Positions 53,550 to 62,238 of a DNA stretch of 64,000 bases are shown piece by piece. How positions within the stretch are numbered: position 1 is the stretch's first letter; the number at the start of each line of letters is the position of its first letter. The stretch comes from Variovorax sp. PCZ-1 (GTDB taxonomy: Bacteria; Pseudomonadota; Gammaproteobacteria; Burkholderiales; Burkholderiaceae_C), in assembly GCF_018413605.1 (NCBI RefSeq), contig NZ_JAHCDN010000001.1, forward strand, positions 186,001 through 250,000, written 5' to 3'. Below the pieces are notes generated by a model that worked only from the letters and a program-made list of their open reading frames with translations, searched no databases and was not told the DNA's origin. The translations under genes were made by a program, and so were the position numbers.

Positions 53550-54596
53550 ATGAACCACGGCGTTGAATTTAAAAACATCACCAAGCGATACGGCTCGGAT
53601 GCCTCCGCGCCTCTGGCCGTCAAAGGCATCACATTCGAAATCAAAAAAGGCTCGCTCACTACCATTCTTGGCCCCTCCGGTTGCGGCAAGACGACCACGC
53701 TGCGCATGATCGCTGGCTTGGAATCTCCCACTAGCGGCCAAATCATCATGGATGGCCAAGACGTGACCACGCTCGGCCCCGCGCAGCGCAATGTGAGCAT
53801 GATGTTTCAAAGTTATGCGCTCTTCCCGCATATGGACGTGATTGAAAACGTGATGTATGGCTTGAAGATGAGTAATGTTCCCAAAGCGCAGGCGCTTCAA
53901 CGCGCCACCGATGCTTTGAAAAACGTCGGCTTGGTGGGCTACAACGAGCGCTTGCCCAGCGAGCTCTCGGGTGGCCAACAGCAGCGCGTGGCGCTAGCGC
54001 GAGCGCTGGTGCTTGAGCCTGCGGTGCTGCTATTTGATGAGCCACTATCAAACCTCGATGCTCGACTGCGCCGAGAAATGCGCGAAGAAATTCGCGGCCT
54101 GCAGCAGCGCTTGGGGCTGACCGTGGCATACGTCACGCATGATCAAAGCGAGGCGTTGGCAGTGAGCGATCAGATCATTGTGATGGATCACGGCATCATC
54201 GCTCAGCGCGGAACACCCCAGGATTTGTATGAGTTCCCAGCCTCTGAATTCGTTGCAGGCTTCATGGGCGAGGCGATGCTGTTCCCCGCTGAATCGCTGG
54301 CTACAGGGCAAGTCAAGCTCGGGCCTTTGCAGCTCACGCCGAAGAAGCCTGTGGCTGCGGGCAAGGTGAAAGTGGCTGTGCGCCCTGAGGCTTGGCAGAT
54401 CAATCCGCCCGGCTCGGGCATGGCGGCCAAGCTCGCTAAGAGCGCGTATTTGGGCAGCTTTTATGAATACACCTTTGAGAGCGAGCTCGGCTCGATCTTT
54501 GTGGTGTCGCCAGATTTGGTGAATGTGCTCACCGTGGGGGCAGATGTGTCGCTTTCGCTGAGTTCGCACGGCGTGTCAGTTGTTGCCGTGTCGTAA
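53550..54596 (+). CDS. ABC transporter ATPase (AfuC/FbpC type) with TOBE domain
   Basis: A 348-residue ATPase with Walker A GPSGCGKTTTLRMIAG, Q-loop SMMFQSYALFPHM, signature LSGGQQQRVALARAL, Walker B LLFDEPLSNLDARLR and H-loop YVTHDQSEAL. A C-terminal TOBE-like region follows (KVKVAVRPEAW). It completes the importer, and tal follows 34 bp later. Confidence 0.95.
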   Translation: MNHGVEFKNITKRYGSDASAPLAVKGITFEIKKGSLTTILGPSGCGKTTTLRMIAGLESPTSGQIIMDGQDVTTLGPAQRNVSMMFQSYALFPHMDVIENVMYGLKMSNVPKAQALQRATDALKNVGLVGYNERLPSELSGGQQQRVALARALVLEPAVLLFDEPLSNLDARLRREMREEIRGLQQRLGLTVAYVTHDQSEALAVSDQIIVMDHGIIAQRGTPQDLYEFPASEFVAGFMGEAMLFPAESLATGQVKLGPLQLTPKKPVAAGKVKVAVRPEAWQINPPGSGMAAKLAKSAYLGSFYEYTFESELGSIFVVSPDLVNVLTVGADVSLSLSSHGVSVVAVS

Positions 54597-54630
54597 CTGA
54601 TTTGCCACTTTCAAGTTGGATAATGGCGAT

Positions 54631-55590
54631 ATGAACCAACCCACCAATCAATTAACGGCTCTCAAACAATTCACCACTGTCGTCGCCGATACCGGCGATT
54701 TCAAGCAGCTCGCGCAATTTCAGCCGCAAGACGCCACGACCAATCCGTCGCTCATCTTGAAGGCCGTGCAAAAGCCAGAATACGCGCCACTCATTGCACA
54801 AGTCAAAGCAGCGCACCCGAATGCGCCGATGGATGAGCTGATTGATCGCCTCGTTGTGCGCTTCGGCCAAGAGATCGTCAGCATCATTCCAGGGCGCGTG
54901 TCGATGGAAGTGGATGCTCGGCTCTCGTTTGATCAAGCCGCCAACGTGAAACGCGCTAAGCGCATCATCGCCATGGCTGCTGCGGCAGGCATTCCGCAAG
55001 AGCGCATCTTGATCAAGCTGGCCTCCACTTGGGAAGGCATTCAAGCTGCGGGTGAGTTAGAAAAAGAAGGCATTCATTGCAATCTCACCTTGCTTTTCGC
55101 TTTCTGCCAAGCCGTGGCTTGCGGTGAAGCCAAGGTGCAACTCATCAGCCCATTCGTCGGCCGGATTTACGATTGGTACAAAAAATCTGCTGGCGCAGCT
55201 TGGGTGGAAGCTGATAACGCGTTAGACAACGACCCCGGCGTGAAATCCGTCACTCGCATCTACAACTACTACAAAAAGAACGGTATCAAAACCGAAGTGA
55301 TGGGTGCAAGCTTCCGCAATGTCGGCCAGATCACTGCGCTGGCAGGCTGTGATTTACTCACCATCAGCCCAGAGCTTTTACAGCAATTATCAGCATCAAA
55401 TGAGCCACTGGCCGGCGTATTATCTGCGCAAGCAGCTATGAAATTGGAAGCGCCTGCCATGAGCTACAACGAAGCTGCATTCCGATTTGCATTGAATGAA
55501 GACGCCATGGGTACGGAGAAACTCTCCGAAGGCATTCGGGCTTTTGCCGCCGATGCGATCAAGCTTGAAGCTTTGATCAAGGCGGCTTGA
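54631..55590 (+). CDS. tal: Transaldolase, TalB type
   Basis: A 319-residue enzyme of the non-oxidative pentose phosphate pathway. Motifs are [27 protein letters not shown] and the Schiff-base Lys in [17 protein letters not shown] at 54631 is preferred to the TTG at 54616. [17 protein letters not shown] corresponds to a copy of the 41-bp repeat but falls where related transaldolases already have similar length. Confidence 0.95.
   Translation: MNQPTNQLTALKQFTTVVADTGDFKQLAQFQPQDATTNPSLILKAVQKPEYAPLIAQVKAAHPNAPMDELIDRLVVRFGQEIVSIIPGRVSMEVDARLSFDQAANVKRAKRIIAMAAAAGIPQERILIKLASTWEGIQAAGELEKEGIHCNLTLLFAFCQAVACGEAKVQLISPFVGRIYDWYKKSAGAAWVEADNALDNDPGVKSVTRIYNYYKKNGIKTEVMGASFRNVGQITALAGCDLLTISPELLQQLSASNEPLAGVLSAQAAMKLEAPAMSYNEAAFRFALNEDAMGTEKLSEGIRAFAADAIKLEALIKAA
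55411..55451 (+). repeat. 41-bp repeat copy inside tal
   Basis: GCCGGCGTATTATCTGCGCA, then GCTATGAAATT, 41 nt, encoding [14 protein letters not shown]. Confidence 0.7.
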
Positions 55591-55591
55591 G

Positions 55592-57160
55592 ATGACGCGT
55601 TGCGATCAAACTACCGCATGGAAGAAGCTTGGCGAGCATTTCAATGCGCAAGGCAAAAGCTTCGACGCACGCATTGCATTCGCGCTAGATGCGGAAAGAG
55701 TGAGTACGCTGAGCCAAACTGCGCCACATATCTTTGCTGACTTGTCTAAAAACCGAATAGATGCAGCGACCGAAGCGCTCCTCATGCAACTCGCGCGCGA
55801 GTGCGGGCTGGAAGCGCAGCGCGATGCGATGCTCACCGGTGAAGCAATCAACAGCACGGAAGGCAGAGCAGTTTTACACACACTTTTAAGGCAAAAACTG
55901 CATATCGCCGGCGTAGGATCTGCGCAAAGTGCTATTAATTCAGGAGTAAATGCAGACAAACTGCAAGACGTACATTCAGTGCTTTCTGCGATGCTGACCT
56001 ATGCAGAAACGATTCGCGCAGACGATGAGATCACCGATGTCGTCAACATCGGCATTGGCGGCTCTGATCTCGGCCCTGCGATGGCCACGATTGCGCTGGA
56101 TGAATTCGTCACTCCGAAGAAGCGTTTCCATTTCGTATCGAATATTGATGGCCACGAGCTCGCCGCCACGCTCAAAACGCTCAAAGCCAAAAACACACTC
56201 TTCCTCATCGCCTCCAAAACCTTCACCACGATTGAGACGATGACGAATGCGCAATCTGCCAAAGCGTGGTTCACGGCGCAGGGCGGCACGGATACTGCAC
56301 GCCACTTCGCGGCGCTCACCACGAATGTGAAAGCCGCTAACGAATTCGGCATCACCACCACCTTCGGCTTTTGGGATTGGGTTGGCGGGCGCTACAGCCT
56401 GTGGTCAGCCATTGGGCTGCCGCTGGCGATAGCGATTGGTGCAGATAACTTCCGCCAATTCCTCAACGGCGCAGCCGAGATGGACGCTCATTTCGCCACC
56501 GCGCCCTTAGAGAAAAATCTCCCCGTACGCCTTGGCCTGCTCGATGTTTGGTATCGCAATTTCCACGGTTTCACCAGCCGCTGTGTCGCGCCTTACCATT
56601 CCGCGCTGCGCCGCTTCCCCGCATATTTGCAGCAGCTCGAAATGGAGAGCAATGGCAAGCGAGTAGACAAGGGCGGCCAAGCGCTGCCTTTTCACACCAG
56701 CCCCGTCGTCTGGGGCGAGCCCGGCACGAACGGCCAGCATGCCTTCTTCCAAATGCTGCACCAAGGCACAGAAGTCATCCCGCTCGAATTCATCGCCGTG
56801 AAGCGCGCTGCGCATAGCATGCTAGATCATCACACCAAGTTGCTGGCCAATGCCATCGCGCAATCTCAAGCCTTCTTGCAAGGCAAAGTGAGTGAAGATG
56901 GTCACCGCCATTTCCCTGGCAATCGCCCGAGCTCTTTCTTCGTGCTCGACGAACTCACGCCAGCATCTCTCGGAGCACTCATCGCTTTGTACGAACACCG
57001 CGTCTTCGTCAGCGGCGCGATCTGGGGCATCAACAGCTTCGATCAATTCGGTGTCGAGCTGGGCAAAGTCTTAGCCAAAGATGTGGAGGCGCGTTTGCAC
57101 TCGGGCAATGTGCTAAGTGTTGATGCATCTACTGCAGCTTTGATCACAAAATTGAAATGA
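55592..57160 (+). CDS. pgi: Glucose-6-phosphate isomerase
   Basis: A 522-residue enzyme interconverting glucose-6-P and fructose-6-P. Signatures are GGSDLGPAM, FGFWDWVGGRYSLWSAIGL and GAIWGINSFDQFGVELGK. At about residues 108-122, HIAGVGSAQSAINSG is encoded by a near-consensus copy of the 41-bp repeat. Compared from memory with E. coli Pgi this segment is some nine residues longer. It starts one base after tal and overlaps the next gene by 4 bp. Confidence 0.96.
   Translation: MTRCDQTTAWKKLGEHFNAQGKSFDARIAFALDAERVSTLSQTAPHIFADLSKNRIDAATEALLMQLARECGLEAQRDAMLTGEAINSTEGRAVLHTLLRQKLHIAGVGSAQSAINSGVNADKLQDVHSVLSAMLTYAETIRADDEITDVVNIGIGGSDLGPAMATIALDEFVTPKKRFHFVSNIDGHELAATLKTLKAKNTLFLIASKTFTTIETMTNAQSAKAWFTAQGGTDTARHFAALTTNVKAANEFGITTTFGFWDWVGGRYSLWSAIGLPLAIAIGADNFRQFLNGAAEMDAHFATAPLEKNLPVRLGLLDVWYRNFHGFTSRCVAPYHSALRRFPAYLQQLEMESNGKRVDKGGQALPFHTSPVVWGEPGTNGQHAFFQMLHQGTEVIPLEFIAVKRAAHSMLDHHTKLLANAIAQSQAFLQGKVSEDGHRHFPGNRPSSFFVLDELTPASLGALIALYEHRVFVSGAIWGINSFDQFGVELGKVLAKDVEARLHSGNVLSVDASTAALITKLK
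55917..55957 (+). repeat. 41-bp repeat copy inside pgi
   Basis: GCCGGCGTAGGATCTGCGCA, then AAGTGCTATTAATT, near-consensus. It is preceded by CTTTTAAGGCAAAAACTG, which resembles the extension of the intergenic copies. Confidence 0.85.
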
Positions 57161-57786
57161 ACATCGTTTTCGATTTCGGCGCCGTACTCGTGAACTGGCG
57201 ACCGCAAGAAGTGGTACGCAAGCATTTCCCTGGCTTCGCGCATTCGCCCGAAACAGCAGCGCGGCTCGCTAATGATTTATTCGCGCATTTTGACTGGCAA
57301 GAGTTCGACGCAGGCCGCTTGAGCCCCGAAGAAGTTTCTCAACTCACAGCAAAGCGTTTGAAACTCGGTTTAGAAGCTGTGCAGCAGATGGTGTACGACA
57401 TTGAAGACCATATCACACCGATTCCATCATCTGTGCAGGTGTTGCAGAGTTTGTACGCCACAAAAGTGCACAAGTTTTATTTCCTCTCCAACATGCCTGT
57501 CCTCTACGCGCGCGGCCTAGAGCGCCATGCCTTCATGCGCTGCTTCGATGGCGGTATCTGGTCTGGCGATCATGGCCTTGTCAAACCGCAGCCTGAAATC
57601 TTCCACAAGCTCGAAGCGATGTATGGCCTAAGAAATCAACAAACTGGCCAACAAATCCTCTTCATCGACGATCACCCCGCCAACATTGCGGCTGCTCAAA
57701 AAGAAGGTTGGGGTACTCTGCATTTGACCGATCCCTCTAAGTTGCCAGAGCTGTTACTTGCCAAGCTCGCCCAATCCATGCCATAA
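57157..57786 (+). CDS. HAD-family phosphatase (YihX-like)
   Basis: A 209-residue HAD subfamily IA protein. Motif I is NIVFDFGAVLVNW, motif II is FYFLSNMP, the Lys is in GLVKPQPEIFHKL and motif IV is LFIDDHPANIAAA. The DFGxVL form of motif I is typical of YihX-type sugar-phosphate phosphatases such as alpha-D-glucose-1-phosphatase. Coupling to pgi (ATGA) fits a sugar-phosphate substrate. Confidence 0.85.
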   Translation: MNIVFDFGAVLVNWRPQEVVRKHFPGFAHSPETAARLANDLFAHFDWQEFDAGRLSPEEVSQLTAKRLKLGLEAVQQMVYDIEDHITPIPSSVQVLQSLYATKVHKFYFLSNMPVLYARGLERHAFMRCFDGGIWSGDHGLVKPQPEIFHKLEAMYGLRNQQTGQQILFIDDHPANIAAAQKEGWGTLHLTDPSKLPELLLAKLAQSMP

Positions 57787-58031
57787 TCCGTCTTTCGGGT
57801 TTTCCCTGATCCGAATTTTGTGCATCGCCAAACACCTTGGGCAATTAAAACGCATTAACACTGTCGTTTAATTAGCCACCGCGCCAGAGCTCATTGCAGT
57901 ATCTGATCCGCGTGACACTTGTTGGATGGTTGATGTGATATCAATCCGTCCGAAAGTGGTCAATACCCCCGACCCTTCAGACATTTATGGACTCCGCGCC
58001 AGAGCTACAGCTTTGCGCGGAGAACGCTCGC
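57787..58031 (+). promoter_or_regulatory. Long 5' region of the DEAD-box helicase gene
   Basis: A 245-bp region without a supported ORF. The 13-bp sequence CCGCGCCAGAGCT occurs twice in direct orientation, at 57879-57891 and 57994-58006. GGAGAA (58018-58023) is eight bases before the preferred ATG. Long leaders are common upstream of cold-induced DEAD-box genes; whether this one is regulated cannot be told. Confidence 0.4.
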
Positions 58032-60203
58032 ATGAACGACTTTACTGAAGAATTTAAATCTGTTTCCGCTGAAAACAACGATGTTGCCGGCATGGAATCT
58101 GCCCCAATTGCTATTGAAGTAATAGCAAACGAAGACTTGGCTGAAGAGGCCATTGTTGTGCCTGCCGGCCCCAACCCCTTCGAAGAGCTCGGCCTCGCTC
58201 CTTCCATCGTTAAGGCGATTGCAGACCTCGGCTACACCCAGCCCACCGCCGTGCAAGCGCGTGTTGTGCCTTTGGCCATGACCGTTGCCACCAGCGAAGG
58301 CGAAAACAACATCAACGATTTGATGGTTTCCAGCCAAACCGGCTCCGGCAAAACAGCCGCCTTCTTGCTGCCTATCTTGCACCGCTTGGAGAGCGAGCAG
58401 CGCAATCGTGAGCGCGAAGAAAGCTTGGCTTGGGCCAAAGTGCTTGAAGAAGCTGCTGCCAAAGGCGAAGCCCCTCCCAAGAAGGCCAAGCGCAAAAACC
58501 CGATTGACCCACGCAATTTCAAAGCCGCCACGCCCAAGGCGCTCGTGCTCTGCCCGACCCGCGAGCTGGCTCAGCAGGTTGCCAACGATGCCATCGAACT
58601 CGCTCGCCACATGACAGGCGTGCGCGTGGCCAACGTGATCGGCGGCCTGCCGTATCAAATTCAAATCGCCAAATTGCAAAACGCTGATCTCGTGGTCGCC
58701 ACGCCTGGCCGCCTGCTCGATCTGCAGCGCAATGGCCAGATCAAATGCGAAGGCGTGAAATGCCTCGTGCTCGATGAGGCAGATCGCATGCTCGATCTCG
58801 GCTTCTCTGATGATCTCGCCGCGATTCACCAGCTCACCGAAAAGCGCGAGCAGACTATGATGTTCAGCGCCACATTCGCTGCGCGCATTCAGCAGCTCGC
58901 CACCCGTGTGATGCGCGACAACGGCAAAGCCGCGCAGCGCATCACCATCGACAGCCCGCAAGAAAAGCATGCCAACATCACCCAGAAACTTTTCTGGGCC
59001 GACAACTTGGTGCACAAGCGCAAGCTGCTTGACCATTGGATGCGCGAGACGAGCATCGTGCAAGCCATCGTGTTTGCCAGCACGCAAATCGAGTGCGACG
59101 CGCTCGCGCAAGATCTGGCCGATGCCGGCTTTGATGCCGCAGCATTGCACGGCGCTCTGAGCCAACACCTGCGCAACAAACGCCTCAAAGCGCTGCGCGA
59201 TGGTCACATTCAATTCCTCGTGGCGACAGACGTTGCCGCACGCGGCATTGACGTGCCCTCCATCTCCCACGTTTTCAACTACGGCCTGCCCATGAAGGCC
59301 GAGGATTACACGCACCGCATTGGCCGCACAGGCCGCGCAGGCCGCGACGGCATGGCCGTCACATTCGCCGAGCCGCGTGATCGTTTCCGTATCCGCGATA
59401 TTGAAGACTACACACGCCAGCAATTCCGCCCCGACGTGATCCCCGGCCTCGAGCCGACCGAGCGCGTGCGCGAGAAGAAGCCGTTTGGCAAATTCGGCAA
59501 TAGTGGTGGCGGTTTCGCTGGGCGCTCCAACGGCGGCGGCTTCGGCGGTGACCGTCGTGGCGGTTTCAACGACCGTGGTGGAGATCGCGGCTTCGCTGGC
59601 AAATCAGGCGGCGGTGGTTTCGGTGGCCGCTCTGGCGGTTTTGGTGGCGACCGTGGCGAACAACGCAGCTTCGGCGGAGATCGCGGCGCGGATCGTGGTG
59701 GTGAGGGCTTCGGCGCACGCTCCGGTGGTTTTGGTGGCGGCAACGATCGTGGTTTCGGTGGTCGCTCCGACAACCGTGGCTTCGGCGGTGGTTTCCAAGG
59801 CAATGACCGTGGCGAGCAACGCAACTTCGCCCCACGTGGCGACGACAATCGCGGCCGCGAAGGCAGCTTCGGTGGCGGTTTCGCAGGTAAGTCTGCAGGC
59901 AGCTTCGGCGGCGGTGAACGCAACAGCGGTGGCTTCCAAGGCAACGACCGTGGTGACCGTGGCGGCAATGGTTTCGCAGGCAATGGCTTCAAGCCCCGCG
60001 CCCCAAGCTTCGGTGCAGGCGGCGGCAACGGTTTTAGCGGCGACAAATTCGGCGCTAAAGAAGGCAAAAGCTTCAGCAAACCAGCCGGCGATTTCAAAGG
60101 TGGCTTCAAAGACGGTTTCAAATCCGCCCCCAAGCCCTTCGCCAAATCCGGCTTCAAGCCAGCAGGCAAAAGCTTCGCCAGCAAAGCGCCTCGCAAGCCT
60201 TGA
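58032..60203 (+). CDS. DEAD-box RNA helicase with glycine-rich C-terminal tail
   Basis: A 723-residue RhlE-like RNA helicase. The Q-motif region is PFEELGLAPSIVKAIADLGYTQPTAVQ, motif I SSQTGSGKTAAF, motif II LVLDEADRMLD, motif III MFSATFA and motif VI YTHRIGRTGRAGR. Residues from about 490 onward form a roughly 230-residue Gly/Arg/Phe/Asn-rich tail with many GGF, GDRG and RGG units, probably a disordered RNA-binding or condensate-forming region. The N-terminal SAPIAIEVIANED comes from the 41-bp repeat. The start at 58032 has a better ribosome-binding site than 57987. Confidence 0.93.
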   Translation: MNDFTEEFKSVSAENNDVAGMESAPIAIEVIANEDLAEEAIVVPAGPNPFEELGLAPSIVKAIADLGYTQPTAVQARVVPLAMTVATSEGENNINDLMVSSQTGSGKTAAFLLPILHRLESEQRNREREESLAWAKVLEEAAAKGEAPPKKAKRKNPIDPRNFKAATPKALVLCPTRELAQQVANDAIELARHMTGVRVANVIGGLPYQIQIAKLQNADLVVATPGRLLDLQRNGQIKCEGVKCLVLDEADRMLDLGFSDDLAAIHQLTEKREQTMMFSATFAARIQQLATRVMRDNGKAAQRITIDSPQEKHANITQKLFWADNLVHKRKLLDHWMRETSIVQAIVFASTQIECDALAQDLADAGFDAAALHGALSQHLRNKRLKALRDGHIQFLVATDVAARGIDVPSISHVFNYGLPMKAEDYTHRIGRTGRAGRDGMAVTFAEPRDRFRIRDIEDYTRQQFRPDVIPGLEPTERVREKKPFGKFGNSGGGFAGRSNGGGFGGDRRGGFNDRGGDRGFAGKSGGGGFGGRSGGFGGDRGEQRSFGGDRGADRGGEGFGARSGGFGGGNDRGFGGRSDNRGFGGGFQGNDRGEQRNFAPRGDDNRGREGSFGGGFAGKSAGSFGGGERNSGGFQGNDRGDRGGNGFAGNGFKPRAPSFGAGGGNGFSGDKFGAKEGKSFSKPAGDFKGGFKDGFKSAPKPFAKSGFKPAGKSFASKAPRKP
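58086..58126 (+). repeat. 41-bp repeat copy inside the DEAD-box helicase gene
   Basis: GCCGGCATGGAATCTGCCCC, then GCTATTGAAGTAATAGC, 41 nt, encoding AGMESAPIAIEVIA. Confidence 0.85.
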
Positions 60204-60248
60204 TCTGAGCTAAACCTCCGGTGCGCGAAAGCTCACTGAAAAGTAAAG

Positions 60249-60278
60249 CCGCTGTTCCTTCTGGAAGAGCGGTTTTTT
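60249..60278 (+). terminator. Intrinsic terminator after the helicase gene
   Basis: CCGCTGTTCC (60249-60258) pairs with GGAAGAGCGG (60263-60272), one mismatch, around TTCT, and six T follow. Confidence 0.85.
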
Positions 60279-60388
60279 CGTTGGCACTCATAAACTTAAT
60301 GCCGTGCATTTTTTGCACCTTAAAAGCTTGTCGCAATAACGCAAGTATGGTTCTATATTGCTGAGAAATTTTGCCAACGAGTATCGCT

Positions 60389-60874
60389 ATGGATAAGAAA
60401 CCGCTTTATCGCAAAGTCAACACAACTGCCAGAGGTGTATTTCACCTGCACAGTAAGGATTTCAGTGATTCGAGACGAGCAAATACTTCAACACTGATGG
60501 AATCTAAACGTTCAGTGATGCATGGCAAAAAGCAGCGCGGTTTAGATTACACACCACTCTTCAAATTTCTCTTATCAAAAATCGGACAGAGCTGGAGTGC
60601 CGTTCATTCTGAGGCAATATCCAGACTGGATAGTGAAGAGCCGATTTTCTGGCTGGTAGCGATCCGTGCAGAAGAAAAAAAAGAATATGTGCGTCTCGGC
60701 GAGGCAAGTTATTACAGCGGGCTCTATGTTGACGAAGAGGGCTTGCTGCAGTTAGTGAACTCGAAAATAAGTGCTGAAAGCCTTGCGCCTCAATGCGCTT
60801 GCTGTACGCATACTTTCAACGGAGTTCGATTCACAAGAAAGTATGACCCAGCTCATTTGCTTAGTGCGTGGTGA
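60389..60874 (+). CDS. Conserved hypothetical protein
   Basis: A 161-residue soluble protein without membrane segments. It begins MDKKPLYRKVNTTARGV and has the well-ordered core RGLDYTPLFKFLLSKIGQ and EEPIFWLVAI, with a Cys-rich motif CACCTHTFNG near the C-terminus that could bind metal. The pattern looks conserved but I cannot name a function. ATG at 60389 is preferred over a TTG at 60371. Codon use and composition here are more AT-rich than the neighbours, hinting at acquisition. Confidence 0.7.
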   Translation: MDKKPLYRKVNTTARGVFHLHSKDFSDSRRANTSTLMESKRSVMHGKKQRGLDYTPLFKFLLSKIGQSWSAVHSEAISRLDSEEPIFWLVAIRAEEKKEYVRLGEASYYSGLYVDEEGLLQLVNSKISAESLAPQCACCTHTFNGVRFTRKYDPAHLLSAW

Positions 60875-60908
60875 TTCACTCTACAGCGACTGTTTAACTG
60901 TTGAGGTA

Positions 60909-61406
60909 CTACGCCGCACGTCTCCCTGGCTCTCTCACATGCAAAAACTTCGTCAGCAAATCTCGCGGAGCTGCGACTGAAATGGATTTGAGGATTTGGC
61001 CGACGTTGCCTCGGTGGTAAGCGCCGTGGGTGATGATGTGTGCGAGCATTTCTTCGCGGGTCATGCGGCCTGCGTCGCCGTCTGTGAATTTGAAAGCGAT
61101 GTTTTCTTTGAGTTGTTCGGGCGTAATGGATGTGCTGTATTGCTCGTACCAAGCGTCTGTTTCGGCCACGGCGAATTGCAGCTCGCCTAGCTCGGGTGTT
61201 TCATCGGTGTTGGTGGCTTTGTAGCTGTGGGCTTGGCCGAGCAGGTGGGCACGGAAGATACGGTCAACGACGTAGATGTGGTTGAGCATGCGGATGGCGG
61301 CGTGCAGCGCATCTGCATGCTCTGGCGCTGTGACGGTGGCGAGCTGGTTGTAGAGCTCGTTGTTGGCCCAAGTCTTTTGGGCGAATAGGGTGGGTAGGAG
61401 GCTCAT
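60909..61406 (-). CDS. DinB-family protein
   Basis: A 165-residue four-helix-bundle protein of the DinB/YfiT group. The metal-binding His are in LNHIYVVDRIFRAHL and HIITHGAYHRGNVGQIL. It is probably a metal-dependent thiol transferase or similar; the substrate is unknown. The start at 61406 (MSLLPTLF) has GGAG upstream. Confidence 0.85.
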   Translation of the reverse strand: MSLLPTLFAQKTWANNELYNQLATVTAPEHADALHAAIRMLNHIYVVDRIFRAHLLGQAHSYKATNTDETPELGELQFAVAETDAWYEQYSTSITPEQLKENIAFKFTDGDAGRMTREEMLAHIITHGAYHRGNVGQILKSISVAAPRDLLTKFLHVREPGRRAA

Positions 61407-61432
61407 GAGGTTGGCTCTTTGGTGAATAGGTT

Positions 61433-61474
61433 CACTATAAAAACAGTAGCACTTCGCGCACATTCTATGCCGGT
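61433..61474 (-). repeat. Intergenic copy of the 41-bp repeat upstream of vapBC
   Basis: ACTATAAAAACAGTAGC, then CGCGCA and CTATGCCGG, followed by a GTGCTTAAAA-type extension. Confidence 0.8.
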
Positions 61475-61523
61475 GAAGTGCTTAAAACGGCATAAAAATT
61501 GATGAAGAAATGAGCATTGAATT

Positions 61524-61559
61524 AACACTATTTTAGTGTTGCACGAATTCCGTGTTAAT
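61524..61559. promoter_or_regulatory. Candidate vapBC autoregulatory operator
   Basis: The palindrome AACACTA-TTT-TAGTGTT (61524-61540) lies 29 bp upstream of vapB. A further half-site, GTGTTAAT (61552-61559), is inverted relative to ATTAACAC at 61521. Toxin-antitoxin pairs usually repress themselves through such sites. Confidence 0.5.
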
Positions 61560-61568
61560 ATTCTGGCC

Positions 61569-61814
61569 ATGAAAAACGTCACCATCACTATGGAAGATCA
61601 CGTGGCCGATTGGGCTCGTGTGGAGGCGGCTAAGCAGAATGTGAGCTTATCTCGCATGCTGGGCGAAATCTTGGCGGAAAAGATGCGCCACGACGATGCC
61701 TATGAGCGCGCTTATCAAGAATGGAAATCAGACCAGCGCAGCTACACAAGCGATGGCACAGGCTACCCAAAACGAGACGAAATTTATGCCGAGCGCCTTG
61801 CCCGTATTCGTTGA
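61569..61814 (+). CDS. vapB: Antitoxin, ribbon-helix-helix type (VapB-like)
   Basis: An 81-residue protein. The N-terminal MKNVTITMEDHVADWARVEA and SLSRMLGEILAE have the CopG/RHH pattern, and a charged, probably disordered C-terminal tail would bind the toxin. It overlaps the toxin gene by 29 bp. The start at 61569 is at the RHH strand; the ORF extension to 61536 reads through the operator. Confidence 0.82.
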   Translation: MKNVTITMEDHVADWARVEAAKQNVSLSRMLGEILAEKMRHDDAYERAYQEWKSDQRSYTSDGTGYPKRDEIYAERLARIR

Positions 61815-62238
61815 TACCAATGTGTTGATTTACGCCGAGGATCGCGCGGATGCGCACAAGCAAAGCGCGGCCAAGCAGTGGCTGGATTGGCTTTGGCAAA
61901 ACCACAAAGGGCGACTGAGCACGCAAACGCTCAATGAGTTTTATGTGGTGGCGAAGCGAAAGCTGGAAGGTATTTCTCAAGGTGATGCGCGAGCGAAAGT
62001 GCGGCGCTATCAGGCTTGGAAGCCTTGGGTGTTGGATCATCAAACTGTCGAGACGGCTTGGGGCATCGAGGCGAACTATGGCTTCAACTACTGGGATTGC
62101 TTGATCTTGGCTTCTGCTCAGCAGCAGGGCTGTGCTTATTTGCTCTCTGAAGATATGCAAGACGGCCAGCTGATTGGCTCCGTGCGCATCGTGAATCCGT
62201 TTTTGCACTCTCCTGAATCTTTCTTTCAAACGCCATGA
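61786..62238 (+). CDS. vapC: PIN-domain toxin, VapC-like ribonuclease
   Basis: A 150-residue PIN-domain protein. The acidic residues are visible: Asp in VFVDTNVLIYAED, Glu in LNEFYVVAKRK, Asp in YWDCLILASA and Asp in LLSEDMQDG. It probably cleaves tRNA or rRNA when the antitoxin is lost. Its stop overlaps the hisC start (ATGA), putting hisC in the same transcript. Confidence 0.9.
   Translation: MPSALPVFVDTNVLIYAEDRADAHKQSAAKQWLDWLWQNHKGRLSTQTLNEFYVVAKRKLEGISQGDARAKVRRYQAWKPWVLDHQTVETAWGIEANYGFNYWDCLILASAQQQGCAYLLSEDMQDGQLIGSVRIVNPFLHSPESFFQTP

Noticed and set aside
50165-54596. Firm annotation as a ferric iron importer
   Set aside because: The family resemblance is to both FbpABC and AfuABC; the gene context and receptor residues favour sugar phosphates, so iron is not asserted.
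58005-59423. 472-codon ORF on the minus strand across the helicase gene
   Set aside because: Antisense shadow of a clearly conserved DEAD-box gene; no recognisable domain or ribosome-binding site.
59408-60196. 262-codon Pro/Lys/Leu-rich minus-strand ORF and a 242-codon Ala/Val-rich plus-strand ORF at 59485-60213
   Set aside because: Both arise from other frames of the glycine-rich helicase tail; their low-complexity composition follows from the repeats.
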